Below, piece by piece: positions 8,638-17,333 of a DNA stretch of 64,000 nt. Source of the stretch: Chitinophagaceae bacterium (lineage in GTDB: Bacteria; Bacteroidota; Bacteroidia; Chitinophagales; Chitinophagaceae). The position numbers were made by a program, and so were the translations under genes. Every line of letters starts with the position of its first letter. Within the stretch, counting starts at the first letter, position 1. The notes beneath the pieces were generated by a model. It did not search any database and had not been told where the DNA came from. It saw only the letters and a program-made list of their open reading frames with translations. The stretch lies in NCBI GenBank assembly GCA_016702745.1, contig JADJDJ010000005.1, positions 124,001 to 188,000 of the forward strand. Direction: 5' to 3'.

Positions 8638-9386
8638 ATGATGGCACTTCCTTTTTTTTATATCGCCAACTATCATGAGCAACCAGTAATTGAACTGGAG
8701 GAGGAAACCAGCCGCCATATTGTACAGGTACTGCGGATGAAAGAAGGAGACCAGTTGCATCTCACCAACGGAAAAGGAATTTTATTAAGATGTGAGATCT
8801 CCGCTACCGGAAAAAATACTGTGCCGTGAAAGTGATGTCCACCAGCACGCAGGCAGCTCCGGAAAAAAAAGTCAGTATCGCGATCTCCCTCGTTAAAAAT
8901 CCCAGTCGATTTGAATGGTTCCTGGAGAAAGCCACCGAGATCGGTGTCAGTGAAATCATCCCATTGATTTGTGCCCGCACCGAAAAAGAAAAATTCCGCC
9001 ACGACCGCCTGAATGCCATCTGCATCAGCGCCATGCTCCAAAGCCAGCAGGTCTGGTTGCCAATTTTACATGAACCGAAGAAATTTGAGAACCTGGCAAC
9101 CTGGAAGTCTGAAAATGGAATCAACCTGATCGCCCATTGTGAGGAAGGCGTAAAATCAGGACTACAGCATTTACACATTTCCACTCCCGATAGCCATCGG
9201 GATCCACATTCCCACATTTCCATATCTCCACATTCTCTCATTTGCATCGGCCCCGAAGGTGATTTTACTCCTGAAGAAATTGCATTGGCATTGAAGGAAG
9301 GATTTCAGCCGGTTAGTTTAGGAGCAAGCAGACTGAGAACAGAGACGGCAGGAGTAGTTGCCGCTGCATTGCTGATGAATGGCTGA
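8638..9386 (+). CDS. rsmE: 16S rRNA m3U1498 methyltransferase RsmE, frameshifted in this sequence
   Basis: RsmE methylates N3 of U1498 in 16S rRNA with SAM. The N-terminal PUA-like part (8638-8829, RHIVQVLRMKEGDQLHLTNG) and the SPOUT catalytic part lie in different frames. The catalytic part includes LVKNPSRFEWFLEKATEIGV, a SAM-site CIGPEGDFTPEEI and GASRLRTETAGVVAAAL. The frames join at a run of six A (8811-8816); seven would restore GKKYCAVKVM. A missing base is the likely cause, so the gene is probably intact in the cell. The region 9173-9242 encodes a Pro/His/Ser-rich insert not expected in the family, made of heptamer words (see the repeat entry). The start may be the second codon, also ATG. 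Confidence 0.88.
9173..9242. repeat. Heptamer array inside rsmE with a TCCCGATAGC palindrome
   Basis: Ten consecutive 7-nt words can be laid out here (for example ACACATT TCCACTC ... CACATTC TCTCATT). The word TCCCGATAGCCATCGGGA (9185-9202) is an almost perfect palindrome of the type also found in pyrD. The array is translated as a low-complexity stretch just before the SAM-binding motif of RsmE. Confidence 0.7.
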
Positions 9387-9451
9387 CTATTTTGAATCAG
9401 CTTTTTCTTTTTAATATACCTGGTAAATCTGCGGGCGGGCAAAGAGATTAT

Positions 9452-10264
9452 TTACTTCGCCATATCCGATGGATTGGTTTCTTTCTCTTCCAGTACCGGC
9501 TCATTCAATTCCACCACATGCGCCCGTTTTTTAGCTGCCCTGCTCATCATGGTCATGTTCAGCATTTCCACAATAAAGGAGAAAGCCATCCCGAAATAAA
9601 TATAATTCTTCAGGTGTAACTGGTGGGCCGCTTCACTGTCCCATCCTTCAATCAATAATCCCAGTCCGATCATCACCAGAAAGGAGAGGGCCAGCATTTT
9701 TAAAGTGGGGTGTTTATGAATAAAACCTGAAATCGCCGGACTGAATAAAAACATCACGATCATGGCAATGATCACCGCCGCAATCATGATTTCAATATGT
9801 TTGGCGGTACCACCGGCCGTGATCACACTGTCGAAAGAGAAGACGGCATCAATCAGCATGATTTGTACAACCGCTTTGCTTAAGGAGATGCCCTTGCTGT
9901 TTTTCAATGCCACATTAGGGTCTTCTCCTTCCAGTTTATGATGGATCTCCATCACCGATTTATAAATCAGGAATAAACCTCCCGCCAGCATAATGATACT
10001 GGCCAGATCAAAACCTTTGCCTCCGATGGTGAAAAGATGATTGCCTTTTTGTTTCAGTAACCAGGTTAATCCTAATAAAAGCAGGCTCCGGGAAAGAATA
10101 CCCGTGATCATCCAGATCCGTCTGGCTTTTTTCTGGTCCCTTGGATCTTTTAAACGATTCAGGGAAAGCGATACGAAGATCACATTATCAATACCCAATA
10201 CTACTTCGAGTACTACCAGGATTAAAAAACTAATGATACTATCGGCTGTAAATAAATGCTCCAT
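9452..10264 (-). CDS. TerC-family integral membrane protein
   Basis: A 270-residue polytopic membrane protein with the TerC signature at the N-terminus (VVLEVVLGIDNVIFVSL, about 18-34) and a second conserved acidic motif IMLIDAVFSFDSVITAGG near 134-151. About seven hydrophobic segments are visible. The family is linked to metal efflux, notably Mn2+, and to tellurite resistance in some bacteria; which ion this copy handles is not shown. It ends in a short basic/acidic cytoplasmic tail. It lies 27 bp downstream of pyrD on the same strand and could be co-transcribed, though no functional link is obvious. Confidence 0.9.
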   Translation of the reverse strand: MEHLFTADSIISFLILVVLEVVLGIDNVIFVSLSLNRLKDPRDQKKARRIWMITGILSRSLLLLGLTWLLKQKGNHLFTIGGKGFDLASIIMLAGGLFLIYKSVMEIHHKLEGEDPNVALKNSKGISLSKAVVQIMLIDAVFSFDSVITAGGTAKHIEIMIAAVIIAMIVMFLFSPAISGFIHKHPTLKMLALSFLVMIGLGLLIEGWDSEAAHQLHLKNYIYFGMAFSFIVEMLNMTMMSRAAKKRAHVVELNEPVLEEKETNPSDMAK

Positions 10265-10291
10265 GGAATCCGGAAAATTAAGGTTGTAATA

Positions 10292-11371
10292 TTAGTTATT
10301 TGTGATTGATCTTCTGACAAATCTTTTAACGATGGCAGGACCTTCATATATGAAACCAGTCCATACCTGTACCAGTGAAGCACCGGCATCCAGTTTTTCC
10401 TGCGCATCTTCACCGGTAAAAATTCCACCGGAGGCAATCAGGGGAAGCTGTCCCTTTGTTTTTTCTGCAATATATTTCACTACTTCTGTACTGCGCTCAC
10501 GAACGGGTAAACCACTTAGTCCACCGGCACCAATGGCATTCACTTTATCGGCTGCTGTCAGTAAACCTTCTCTGCTGATGGTGGTATTGGTAGCAACCAG
10601 TCCGTCCAGTTTAATTTCGGTGGCCAGGTCAATCACATCATCAATTTGTTCCTTGGTGAGATCCGGAGCAATTTTCAGCAACAGGGGTTTATGTCCATTG
10701 GCTGCTGCCAGTTCCTTGCGCATCTCCTGCAGGTTGGTTAATATTTTATGCAGTGAATCTTTTTCCTGCAGCTCACGCAGGCCGGGTGTATTGGGTGAAC
10801 TCACATTCACCACGAAATAATCTACATAAGGATATAATTCCCGGTAACAAATTGCATAATCCTTCCAGGCCTCTTCGTTGGGGGTAACTTTGTTCTTTCC
10901 AATATTTCCTCCAATGATCATTTTCTCCCGATAGCTATCGGGATTTCCACTTTCAATCCGATAGCTATCGGATTTCCATTTTTTCAGCCTCTCCCTCACC
11001 ACTTCTACTCCCTCATTATTAAATCCCATCCGGTTGATCAGTGCTTTATCCTTGGGTAAACGGAACAAACGGGGCTTATCGTTACCCGCCTGTGGCAAAG
11101 GAGTTACCGTGCCAATTTCCACCGCCCCAAAACCCAGGCATTCCAGTTCCCGCAGGTATCGGGCATTTTTATCAAAGCCGGCTCCCAGTCCCACCTGGTT
11201 TGGAAAGCGAATCCCCAATACTTCAACAGGGGTATTTGCTTTGGGAACAAACATGGACCGGAGTATTTTCTTCCCCCCCAGCCGGCACAATAGCCGCAGA
11301 CTGTTCATCGAAAAATAGTGAACCCATTCAGGTGAAAAAAGAAAGAGAAAATTGCGGAGTAAACGATACAT
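10292..11371 (-). CDS. pyrD: Dihydroorotate dehydrogenase (quinone), class 2
   Basis: Oxidises dihydroorotate to orotate with FMN and passes electrons to quinone at the membrane, the fourth step of pyrimidine synthesis. Class 2 features are the amphipathic N-terminal helix (MYRLLRNFLFLFSPEWVHYF), NQVGLGAGFDKNA for FMN binding, NVSSPNTPGLRELQ with the catalytic serine region, and IASGGIFTGEDA near the end. I start at the ATG at 11371 (359 aa); the frame stays open upstream, but only through a non-coding heptamer array. An in-frame insertion (SDSYRIESGNPDSYREK, encoded by 10922-10984) separates LKKW from MIIGGNIGKNKVTP and is made of palindromic repeats, so it is unlike other PyrD proteins. Dihydroorotase is separately encoded at 40819. 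Confidence 0.95.
   Translation of the reverse strand: MYRLLRNFLFLFSPEWVHYFSMNSLRLLCRLGGKKILRSMFVPKANTPVEVLGIRFPNQVGLGAGFDKNARYLRELECLGFGAVEIGTVTPLPQAGNDKPRLFRLPKDKALINRMGFNNEGVEVVRERLKKWKSDSYRIESGNPDSYREKMIIGGNIGKNKVTPNEEAWKDYAICYRELYPYVDYFVVNVSSPNTPGLRELQEKDSLHKILTNLQEMRKELAAANGHKPLLLKIAPDLTKEQIDDVIDLATEIKLDGLVATNTTISREGLLTAADKVNAIGAGGLSGLPVRERSTEVVKYIAEKTKGQLPLIASGGIFTGEDAQEKLDAGASLVQVWTGFIYEGPAIVKRFVRRSITNN
10922..10984. repeat. 63-nt heptamer/palindrome insertion inside pyrD
   Basis: Nine 7-nt words (63 nt, hence in frame) carry two palindromes: TCCCGATAGCTATCGGGA at 10926-10943 and TCCGATAGCTATCGGA at 10957-10972. The peptide encoded is absent from the surrounding conserved PyrD motif order, so this looks like a repeat insertion tolerated because 63 is divisible by three. 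Confidence 0.75.
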
Positions 11372-11393
11372 ATTGGCCGCGAAGATAAATGAA

Positions 11394-11435
11394 GTTCGAA
11401 GGATAAAGTACGAAGTACGAAGTTCGAAATTCGAA
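11394..11435. repeat. Degenerate heptamer array (GTTCGAA-like), upstream of pyrD
   Basis: Six contiguous 7-nt words: GTTCGAA, GGATAAA, GTACGAA, GTACGAA, GTTCGAA, ATTCGAA. The array sits immediately upstream of the pyrD start and probably overlaps its promoter region. Confidence 0.8.
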
Positions 11436-11530
11436 ATGGGTGTCCCCATGATCCGGAGTTCGTCCTTTGTTTATCGGTCGCCGGCTGTTTAATCTTGACT
11501 CCCGTCTATCTACTGCCGCCAGTTGGTTGT

Positions 11531-11565
11531 TTACTAAAGACTAATGACTAAAGACTATCGACTTT
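11531..11565. repeat. Degenerate heptamer array (GACTAAN-like)
   Basis: Five contiguous words: TTACTAA, AGACTAA, TGACTAA, AGACTAT, CGACTTT. It lies between the divergent pyrD and thiolase genes, just before the thiolase promoter box. Confidence 0.8.
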
Positions 11566-11585
11566 TTTACCTCATCCCTTTCCTT

Positions 11586-11593
11586 TAATTTTG
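11586..11593 (+). promoter_or_regulatory. Candidate Bacteroidota -7 box for the thiolase gene
   Basis: TAATTTTG matches the Bacteroidota -7 consensus TAnnTTTG exactly and lies 37 bp before the ATG at 11630. The -33 element (TTTG or TTG) about 19 bp upstream is not clear, the position being T-rich (ACTTTTTTACC). Confidence 0.45.
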
Positions 11594-11629
11594 GTACCGA
11601 AAGTTGCATAAACAACTTTTATTTTGACT

Positions 11630-12805
11630 ATGCAGGAAGCATATATCATCGCCGGATACCGGACCGCTGTAGGCAAGGCCAAAAAAGGAGGATTGCGTTT
11701 TTATCGTCCGGATGACCTGGCCGTGGAAGTGATCAAAGGAGTAATGGCCACCGTGCCACAGCTGGATCCAAAAAGAGTGGATGATGTAATTGTGGGCAAT
11801 GCCGTTCCCGAAGCGGAACAGGGTTTGCAGTTTGGCCGGATCATTTCTGCCCGTGCCCTTGGCTTTGATACACCCGGGGTAACCGTGAACCGGTATTGTG
11901 CTTCCGGACTAGAAACCATTGCCATGGCCACGGCTAAAATCAGGATGGGTATGGCGGATTGCATTATTGCCGGTGGTACCGAGAGCATGAGCCTGGTACC
12001 AACAGCCGGATGGAAAACCGTTCCTTCCTATGCTATTGCCAAGGACGAACCCGATTATTACCTCAGCATGGGATTAACGGCAGAAGCTGTTGCCAAAGAT
12101 TATAATATCAGTCGCGAAGCCCAGGATGAATTCTCTTATCATTCCCATCAGAAAGCGATGGCCGCTATACAAAACGGACATTTCAAACCCGGTATCCTCC
12201 CCATCAATGTAGAGGAAGTGTACCTCGATGGCAAGGGAAAAAAACAAAAAAGGAATTATGTGGTGGATACCGATGAGGGTCCTCGTGCTGATACTTCTAT
12301 TGAAGCATTGACCAAACTGAAACCCGCTTTTGCCCAGGGTGGATCTGTTACAGCGGGTAACTCTTCCCAGACTTCCGATGGGGCCGCATTTGTGATTGTG
12401 ATGGGAGAGAAAATGATGAATGAACTGGGACTTAAACCGATTGGCCGTCTCGTAGGCAGTGCAGTGGCCGGTGTGCATCCCCGCATCATGGGTATTGGAC
12501 CGGTGGCTGCAATTCCCAAAGTATTGAAGCAAACAGGCATGAGTCTGTCTCAGATAGACCTGATCGAACTCAATGAAGCCTTTGCCTCCCAGGCCCTGGC
12601 TGTGATCAGGGAAGCCGGTCTGGATCCTGCAAAAGTCAATATCAATGGAGGTGCCATTGCCCTTGGGCACCCGCTGGGCTGTACCGGTTGTAAACTCACG
12701 ATTCAGAACCTGCATGATATGAAGCGCCTGAATAAAAAATACGGCATGGTCACCGCCTGTGTGGGTGGTGGTCAGGGTATTGCAGGGATCATTGAGAACC
12801 TGTAA
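11630..12805 (+). CDS. Acetyl-CoA C-acyltransferase (thiolase)
   Basis: A 391-residue thiolase that either cleaves 3-ketoacyl-CoA at the end of beta-oxidation or condenses two acyl-CoA units. The three signature regions are present: nucleophile Cys in [25 protein letters not shown], and [14 protein letters not shown] followed by the second catalytic Cys in [13 protein letters not shown]. Family length and order are normal. I choose the ATG at 11630 over the in-frame TTG six bases earlier. No other fatty-acid genes adjoin it, so whether it is degradative (FadA-like) or biosynthetic cannot be told from context. A palindrome followed by T's at 12829 probably ends transcription. Confidence 0.95.
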   Translation: MQEAYIIAGYRTAVGKAKKGGLRFYRPDDLAVEVIKGVMATVPQLDPKRVDDVIVGNAVPEAEQGLQFGRIISARALGFDTPGVTVNRYCASGLETIAMATAKIRMGMADCIIAGGTESMSLVPTAGWKTVPSYAIAKDEPDYYLSMGLTAEAVAKDYNISREAQDEFSYHSHQKAMAAIQNGHFKPGILPINVEEVYLDGKGKKQKRNYVVDTDEGPRADTSIEALTKLKPAFAQGGSVTAGNSSQTSDGAAFVIVMGEKMMNELGLKPIGRLVGSAVAGVHPRIMGIGPVAAIPKVLKQTGMSLSQIDLIELNEAFASQALAVIREAGLDPAKVNINGGAIALGHPLGCTGCKLTIQNLHDMKRLNKKYGMVTACVGGGQGIAGIIENL

Positions 12806-12828
12806 GAGGATTGTTTAAGGTACTAACA

Positions 12829-12850
12829 CCTGTTGATCAACAGGGCTTTT
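12829..12850 (+). terminator. Probable terminator after the thiolase gene
   Basis: The perfect 16-nt palindrome CCTGTTGATCAACAGG (12829-12844) is followed by GCTTTT. The loop is short, so the call is moderate. Confidence 0.5.
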
Positions 12851-12962
12851 ACGAATTTGATTTTTTCCCATATTTATCTGGGGAAAACTGGTAATCCTTT
12901 AAACTTATTTGTATTTTTCTGGTCAATTGTTCTTCCTGAAAAGAGGAACCAAAACCATTGCT

Positions 12963-14491
12963 ATGGACAGAAGAGAATTCCTGGCTGCACGCCGTAAGCG
13001 CAAACCTGCGGCACCCGTTCAACAAACGCAGTTCCGCACGAACTCGGGTATCAATCCCTACACAGGTTCCTGGACCGATCAGGACCTGATTCATTTATTG
13101 AAACGGACCATGTTCGGTGCTAAAAAAGCCGATGTGGATTATTTCAGGGGAATGACCATGAGTCAGGTTGTGGATGAATTACTGAACCCAACCGCTCCGA
13201 ACCCCAATCCCCGGTAAAAGAATATGTTACTTCCACCACACCCGGTGTAAATGCCGATGCCAATATTATACAGGGTACTACCTGGGTGAATGATATCAAT
13301 AGTGATGGTACGGTTCAATCCCAGCGACGCGCTTCCTATAAAAAATGGCTGGTGGGTACCATGGTCAATCAGGACAGAAGTATCCGTGAAAAACTGATCA
13401 TGTTCTGGGTGGATCATTTTGGAAATGAAGCGACCGATGTGGGGCTGGGAAATTTTGCCTATACCCAGCACAGCCTGATCCGTTCCTATGCCCTGGGTAA
13501 TGTCACAATACACCGAGAATGATGTAAAAGAAGCGGCCAAAGTGTTAACCGGCTGGCAGATCAATGGAGCCACTTATACTGCAGTGTTTAATCTGTCCAG
13601 ACATACGACTACCAATAAAACTTTTTCTGCCTTCTTTAATAACACAGTAATCACAGGCAGAATACTACCACCGCCGGTGACCTGGAACTGGCTGATCTGT
13701 TGAACATGATTTTTGCGCAGAACGAAGTGGCCAAATACATTGTCCGGAAGATATATCGCTGGTTTGTGTATTATTCCATTGATGCAGCTACTGAAACAAA
13801 TGTGATTGGCCCGCTGGCCGATATTTTCCGAAACAGCAATTACGAAATCAAACCCTTGCTGAGTGCACTCTTCAAGAGTGAGCATTTCTTTGATACACTC
13901 AACAGGGGTTGTTATATTAAAACACCCGCTGATCTGGTGATTGGCTCTCTTCGGGAAATGAATGTGGCTTTTAAACCCGAGACAGACTGGGACACCAATT
14001 ACGGACTCTGGAATACTTTCAATACCTGGCTCGTGAATCTGGGACAGAACCTGCACGATCCACCCAATGTATCGGGTATGCCGGCCTTTTACCAGGAACC
14101 TTCCTTCCATGAAATCTGGATCAATTCCGATTCTTTACCCAAACGCAATCAGTATACCGATACCATGATCCTCACCGGTTATGCCCGAAACGGATTCAGG
14201 GTGCAGTTCAACTGTGTGGCATTTGCCCAAACATTGAGCAATCCCGGTAATCCGAATGACCTGATTGAAGATGTACTGAAATATTTTTACCGGAACGATT
14301 TATCAGCTCAGTCCAAAGCGCAGATCAAAACACAGATCCTGTTGACCAATCAGCAATGGGATTATTACTGGACCAATGCCTGGGCCGCCTATATTACCAG
14401 TCCCACGACTGCTAATTTCAATACGGTGAATACCCGGCTGCGCTCCTTGTTCCAATATATTTTTAACCTGTCGGAATACCAGTTGGCATAA
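12963..14491 (+). pseudogene. DUF1800 protein, disrupted by frameshifts and an internal deletion
   Basis: DUF1800 proteins are typically encoded next to DUF1501 proteins, as here; their role is unsettled. The gene starts at ATG 12963 (MDRREFLAARR) and shows LIHLLKRTMFGAKKADVDYF, then EKLIMFWVDHFGNE, then DVKEAAKVLTGWQ and the C-terminal NEVAKYIVRKIYRWFVYY. These pieces lie in different frames. The first break is at a CCCC run (13209-13212), repairable by one C. Near 13497 the reading jumps from YALGN straight to YTENDVKEA; the 50-60 residues normally between them, including the ENYARE-type motif, are missing. A further shift lies near 13655. The internal deletion makes true decay or a local misassembly more likely than simple base-calling error. 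Confidence 0.8.
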
Positions 14492-14518
14492 ACCTGCATT
14501 CATCTTCAACTTCAAGAA

Positions 14519-16123
14519 ATGAAAAGAAGAAATTTTTTACTCAATTCCATACCAGCTGCAGCCGTGCTGCCGGAACTGATTGATGGCTATACGGTCAAGG
14601 CCTTCAATGCCAATTCACCCCTGGTGCAGGCATTGATGCGGGGTGATACGCTTACAGATCATGTGCTGGTGATTATTCAGCTCTCCGGTGGTAACGATGG
14701 AATGAACATGGTGATCCCGGTGGCTGATTATTCCAATTATTTTAATGCCAGAAGCAATATCGCCATTCCGCAGAACCGGGTATTGGGAATCACTGGTGTG
14801 AATGGTACCGGATTGCATCCTTCCATGACGGGTTTACAAAGTCTGTTTGCAGAAGGGAAAGCCAAACTCGTGCAGGCCGTGGGTTATCCCCAGCCAAACT
14901 TCTCGCATTTTCGTGCGACAGATATCTGGATGAGTGCTTCCAACAGTAACCAGGAAGTGTATACGGGCTGGACCGGTCGTTACCTGAATTATGAATTCCC
15001 GAATTTCCCTAATAATTATCCCAACCCCGATGCGCCGGATCCGCTGGCGATACAGATTGGTTCCACCACTACGCTGACCACACAGGGACCTGTGGTGAAT
15101 ATGGGGATGAGTATTACCAATCCCACTACTTTTTATAACCTGGTGTCAGGTGTCACTGATCCTGTTCCCAATACACCGGCCGGAAAGGAATTGTCTTTTA
15201 TCCGTACCGTGAATCAGCAGACACAGAAATACGCTTCCGTCATCCGTGGGGCGGCAAATAATGTGCCCACACAGGGAACCTATCCATCCAATAATACACT
15301 GGCCGATCAATTAAAGATTGTGGCTCGTTTGGTGAAGGGTGGATTAAAGACCAGGGTTTACATGGTGAGCTTCGGCGGATTTGATAATCACTCCGTACAA
15401 ACACAGGCGGATACCACAACTGGTACCCATGCTACATTGCTGCAGCGGGTGTCAGATGCCATCAAGGCCTTTCAGGATGATTTGCGCGGACTGGGAGTGG
15501 AAGACAGGGTCATTGGTATGACCTATAGTGAATTTGGCCGCCGGATCAAATCCAATTCCAGTACCGGTACGGACCATGGTGCGGCTGCTCCCTTGTTTTT
15601 ATTTGGTTCGGGTATTGAGCCCGGTATGTTAGGAGTTAATCCTACCATTCCGGTGAATGCCACGGTGAATGATAATGTGCCGATGCAATATGATTTCAGA
15701 AGTATCTATGCCACGATACTGGAAAAATGGTTCTGTCTCGATAAATCCGTAGTGGATTCATTATTCCCTACAGGTATCAACGCACAATTGCAAAGCCTGC
15801 CATTGATCAAGGCCGGACTTTGTTCAGGAATTACCCCACCGCCACCACCGGTACCGGCCTCCGATAAAATTATCTGGAACTACCCGCATCCTTTTGCACA
15901 CAATACGGATATCAGTTTCAAAACACAGGGTGGTCATACACTTGTACAGGTATTCGATACATTGGGCCGATTACTGGTTACCCTGGTTGAAAAAGACTAC
16001 CCCAGCGCTACCACCGATAAAATCACTTTTGTGGCAGTAGGATTACCTACCCGTATTTACTATGCCCGTTTCCAGAATGGGGTAACGCAGGCGGTGTGGC
16101 CGATGCTGAAGGTGAGGGAGTAG
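14519..16123 (+). CDS. DUF1501 protein with T9SS sorting domain
   Basis: A 534-residue sulfatase-like-fold DUF1501 protein, 28 bp after its usual DUF1800 partner. The start MKRRNFLLNSIPAAAVLP is a twin-Arg-like or Sec export signal. DUF1501 landmarks include VIIQLSGGNDGMNMVIP, FSHFRATDIWMS, MVSFGGFDNHSVQTQ, YSEFGRRIKSN and GTDHGAAAPLFLFG. After a Pro-rich linker (TPPPPPVPAS, about 438-447) the last ~85 residues form a T9SS type A-like domain (IIWNYPHPFAHNTDISF ... VFDTLGRLLVTL). Family members are cell-surface or periplasmic proteins of uncertain biochemical role. With the partner broken, the function of this copy may be impaired if the two act together. Confidence 0.9.
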   Translation: MKRRNFLLNSIPAAAVLPELIDGYTVKAFNANSPLVQALMRGDTLTDHVLVIIQLSGGNDGMNMVIPVADYSNYFNARSNIAIPQNRVLGITGVNGTGLHPSMTGLQSLFAEGKAKLVQAVGYPQPNFSHFRATDIWMSASNSNQEVYTGWTGRYLNYEFPNFPNNYPNPDAPDPLAIQIGSTTTLTTQGPVVNMGMSITNPTTFYNLVSGVTDPVPNTPAGKELSFIRTVNQQTQKYASVIRGAANNVPTQGTYPSNNTLADQLKIVARLVKGGLKTRVYMVSFGGFDNHSVQTQADTTTGTHATLLQRVSDAIKAFQDDLRGLGVEDRVIGMTYSEFGRRIKSNSSTGTDHGAAAPLFLFGSGIEPGMLGVNPTIPVNATVNDNVPMQYDFRSIYATILEKWFCLDKSVVDSLFPTGINAQLQSLPLIKAGLCSGITPPPPPVPASDKIIWNYPHPFAHNTDISFKTQGGHTLVQVFDTLGRLLVTLVEKDYPSATTDKITFVAVGLPTRIYYARFQNGVTQAVWPMLKVRE

Positions 16124-16130
16124 AGAGTCA

Positions 16131-16193
16131 GTCGTTAGTCTTTAGTCGATAGTCTTTAGTCGAGAGTCGGGAGTCATTAGTTGATAGTCATTA
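16131..16193. repeat. Degenerate heptamer array (GTCNNTA-like), left edge of the island
   Basis: Nine contiguous 7-nt words: GTCGTTA, GTCTTTA, GTCGATA, GTCTTTA, GTCGAGA, GTCGGGA, GTCATTA, GTTGATA, GTCATTA. It runs directly into a half copy of the hairpin repeat at 16194. Confidence 0.85.
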
Positions 16194-16214
16194 GTAGGAG
16201 ACTCGTTGGGGAAG
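16194..16214. repeat. Half copy of the hairpin repeat (left boundary)
   Basis: GTAGGAGACTCGTTGGGGAAGG matches one arm of the full repeat at 18686-18756 but the opposite arm is absent. It abuts the heptamer array, marking the left edge of the repeat island. Confidence 0.7.
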
Positions 16215-16229
16215 GAACTTAATGTGATG

Positions 16230-16742
16230 CTAAACAGGAAGAGTCTGGCTCTGAATAACTGAATTTAAGAGAGCGGCATTTTTGTTTGCCTCTGATTCAT
16301 TTTCAGAATGACAGAAAGGAATTTTTGCCCCCTCTGATAATACTCCAAAAACAATATACCTGCGTCCGTCAAGTGTAATTTCAGCAGTTTCGTTCACCCT
16401 AAATATTTTCAGGTCCGAGAAACATATTGTTTTGCTCATGAATAATATTTTTTTTAATGAATTTCTTGGAACCAAAACAAATGATCGCGAATCTTTTTTA
16501 ATTTGAATTAAATTGGCTGGCTCCAAGTGTTTCCAGATAGAAAATATTAGGTAGGCAATCAGTGCAATAACTGGTATAGCAAAGGATGTTGAAAATTGAA
16601 AAATGATAAGCCAGAGAAACCCAAGTAAAAATGTAACTGGTAAAATTAAGCGGCCATAAAGGATTGGACTAATTATGAACGATTCAGAATTAGTGAATTC
16701 ATTATATGTTCCCTTGTGGTAGGACTTTTTATTTTCTTTCAC
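16230..16742 (-). CDS. Hypothetical membrane protein
   Basis: A 170-residue protein I do not recognise. Two adjacent hydrophobic helices lie at about residues 30-72 (GRLILPVTFLLGFLWLIIF and an AIPVIALIAYLIFSIW stretch). They are preceded by a polar N-terminus and followed by a ~90-residue soluble part with alternating beta-like strands (SFVLVPRNSLKKILF, TICFSDLKIFRV, EITLDGRRYIVFGVL). The layout resembles small PH-like bacterial membrane proteins but no signature residue is visible. It is low in GC compared with the flanks and sits between a half copy and a full copy of the hairpin repeat, as do the other small genes of this island. Confidence 0.7.
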   Translation of the reverse strand: MKENKKSYHKGTYNEFTNSESFIISPILYGRLILPVTFLLGFLWLIIFQFSTSFAIPVIALIAYLIFSIWKHLEPANLIQIKKDSRSFVLVPRNSLKKILFMSKTICFSDLKIFRVNETAEITLDGRRYIVFGVLSEGAKIPFCHSENESEANKNAALLNSVIQSQTLPV

Positions 16743-16767
16743 AGATATGAAGATAAAAAAATAATCT

Positions 16768-16890
16768 CTTCCCCAAGGAGTCTCCTGCTTATTCGCGCCT
16801 GTAGTCTGTCAGAAAGATTTTTGCGGGGACTCGTAGGCTTGCTTTCGTTGCTTCCGATCATTATCGGGCAAAGCATAACAATCCTAAACT
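16768..16890. repeat. Hairpin repeat, copy 1 (extended form)
   Basis: The core runs from CTTCCCCAAGGAGTCTCC (16768) to GGGGACTCGTAGGCTTG (to 16841). Similarity to copy 3 continues to about 16890 (CTTTCGTTGCTTCCGA ... CGGGCAA ... ATAACAA), so the full element is about 120 bp. The inverted ends GAGTC/GACTC form the stem. Confidence 0.75.
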
Positions 16891-16966
16891 TTGGTAAGTC
16901 TGAAAGATGCTGAGCGTTTACTTTTTGTAATAAAGAAAACTAAGGGCAATAAGGGGTATATCACTA

Positions 16967-17113
16967 TTGCCTGTAAAAAAGGATAATCCTTTGGAGGAAA
17001 ATCCTGTTCCAAAATGGAAGGAAAGTCAAATCAATTTTAGTTTTAAGCATGTGCTGATATTATTGTGTTTATCTCTTTTACTCTTTTTTTTAGCAATGAT
17101 TTTGAAAAGTTGA
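16967..17113 (+). CDS. Small membrane peptide (48 aa), putative
   Basis: A short frame beginning with TTG at 16967 encodes PVKKDNPLEENPVPKWKES followed by one hydrophobic helix (VLILLCLSLLLFFLAMIL) and a KS end. The frame has no ATG. Its charged N-terminus and clean transmembrane segment look protein-like, and it ends 15 bp before hairpin-repeat copy 2, the same arrangement as the larger genes in the island. Function unknown; it could be a remnant of a longer gene cut by the upstream repeat. Confidence 0.4.
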   Translation: MPVKKDNPLEENPVPKWKESQINFSFKHVLILLCLSLLLFFLAMILKS

Positions 17114-17128
17114 ATCTGTTATTTACTT

Positions 17129-17203
17129 CTTCCCCAACGAGTCTCTTGCTTATTCGTTGCCTGTAGTCTATCAGAAAGATTTTTGCAAGGACTCGTTGGC
17201 TTG
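17129..17203. repeat. Hairpin repeat, copy 2
   Basis: It runs from CTTCCCCAACGAGTCTC to AAGGACTCGTTGGCTTG. Stem arms CCAACGAGTC and GACTCGTTGG pair perfectly, with a ~50-nt centre (TTGCTTATTCGTTGCC ... CAGAAAGATTTTTGC) shared with copies 1, 3 and 4. Confidence 0.8.
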
Positions 17204-17333
17204 TTTTCGAAAAGCTCCTGATTCATGGATAAGCCAGTATACAAATGAATTTATTGGTAATTTAGGAAGTAACGGATTTCATAATTTTAAAGAAGCTTGC
17301 ATAGAAGTTTATTGGCAAAAAGAAATGAAATGA
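17204..17333 (+). pseudogene. Truncated 3' end of an unidentified gene
   Basis: An open frame with no start runs from the right end of repeat copy 2 to TGA at 17331-17333. It reads RKAPDSWISQYTNEFIGN, then LGSNGFHNFKEACIEVYWQK. Its stop overlaps the ATG of the next gene (ATGA), as in translationally coupled genes. The missing 5' part ends exactly at the repeat, so the gene appears cut there. A similar terminal EFLQVYWQ stretch follows repeat copy 5 (near 18600-18660). Confidence 0.45.

Noticed and set aside
11372..11449. Longer N-terminus for PyrD
   Set aside because: The extension is encoded by a heptamer array, and MYRLLRNFLF is the normal start of class 2 enzymes.
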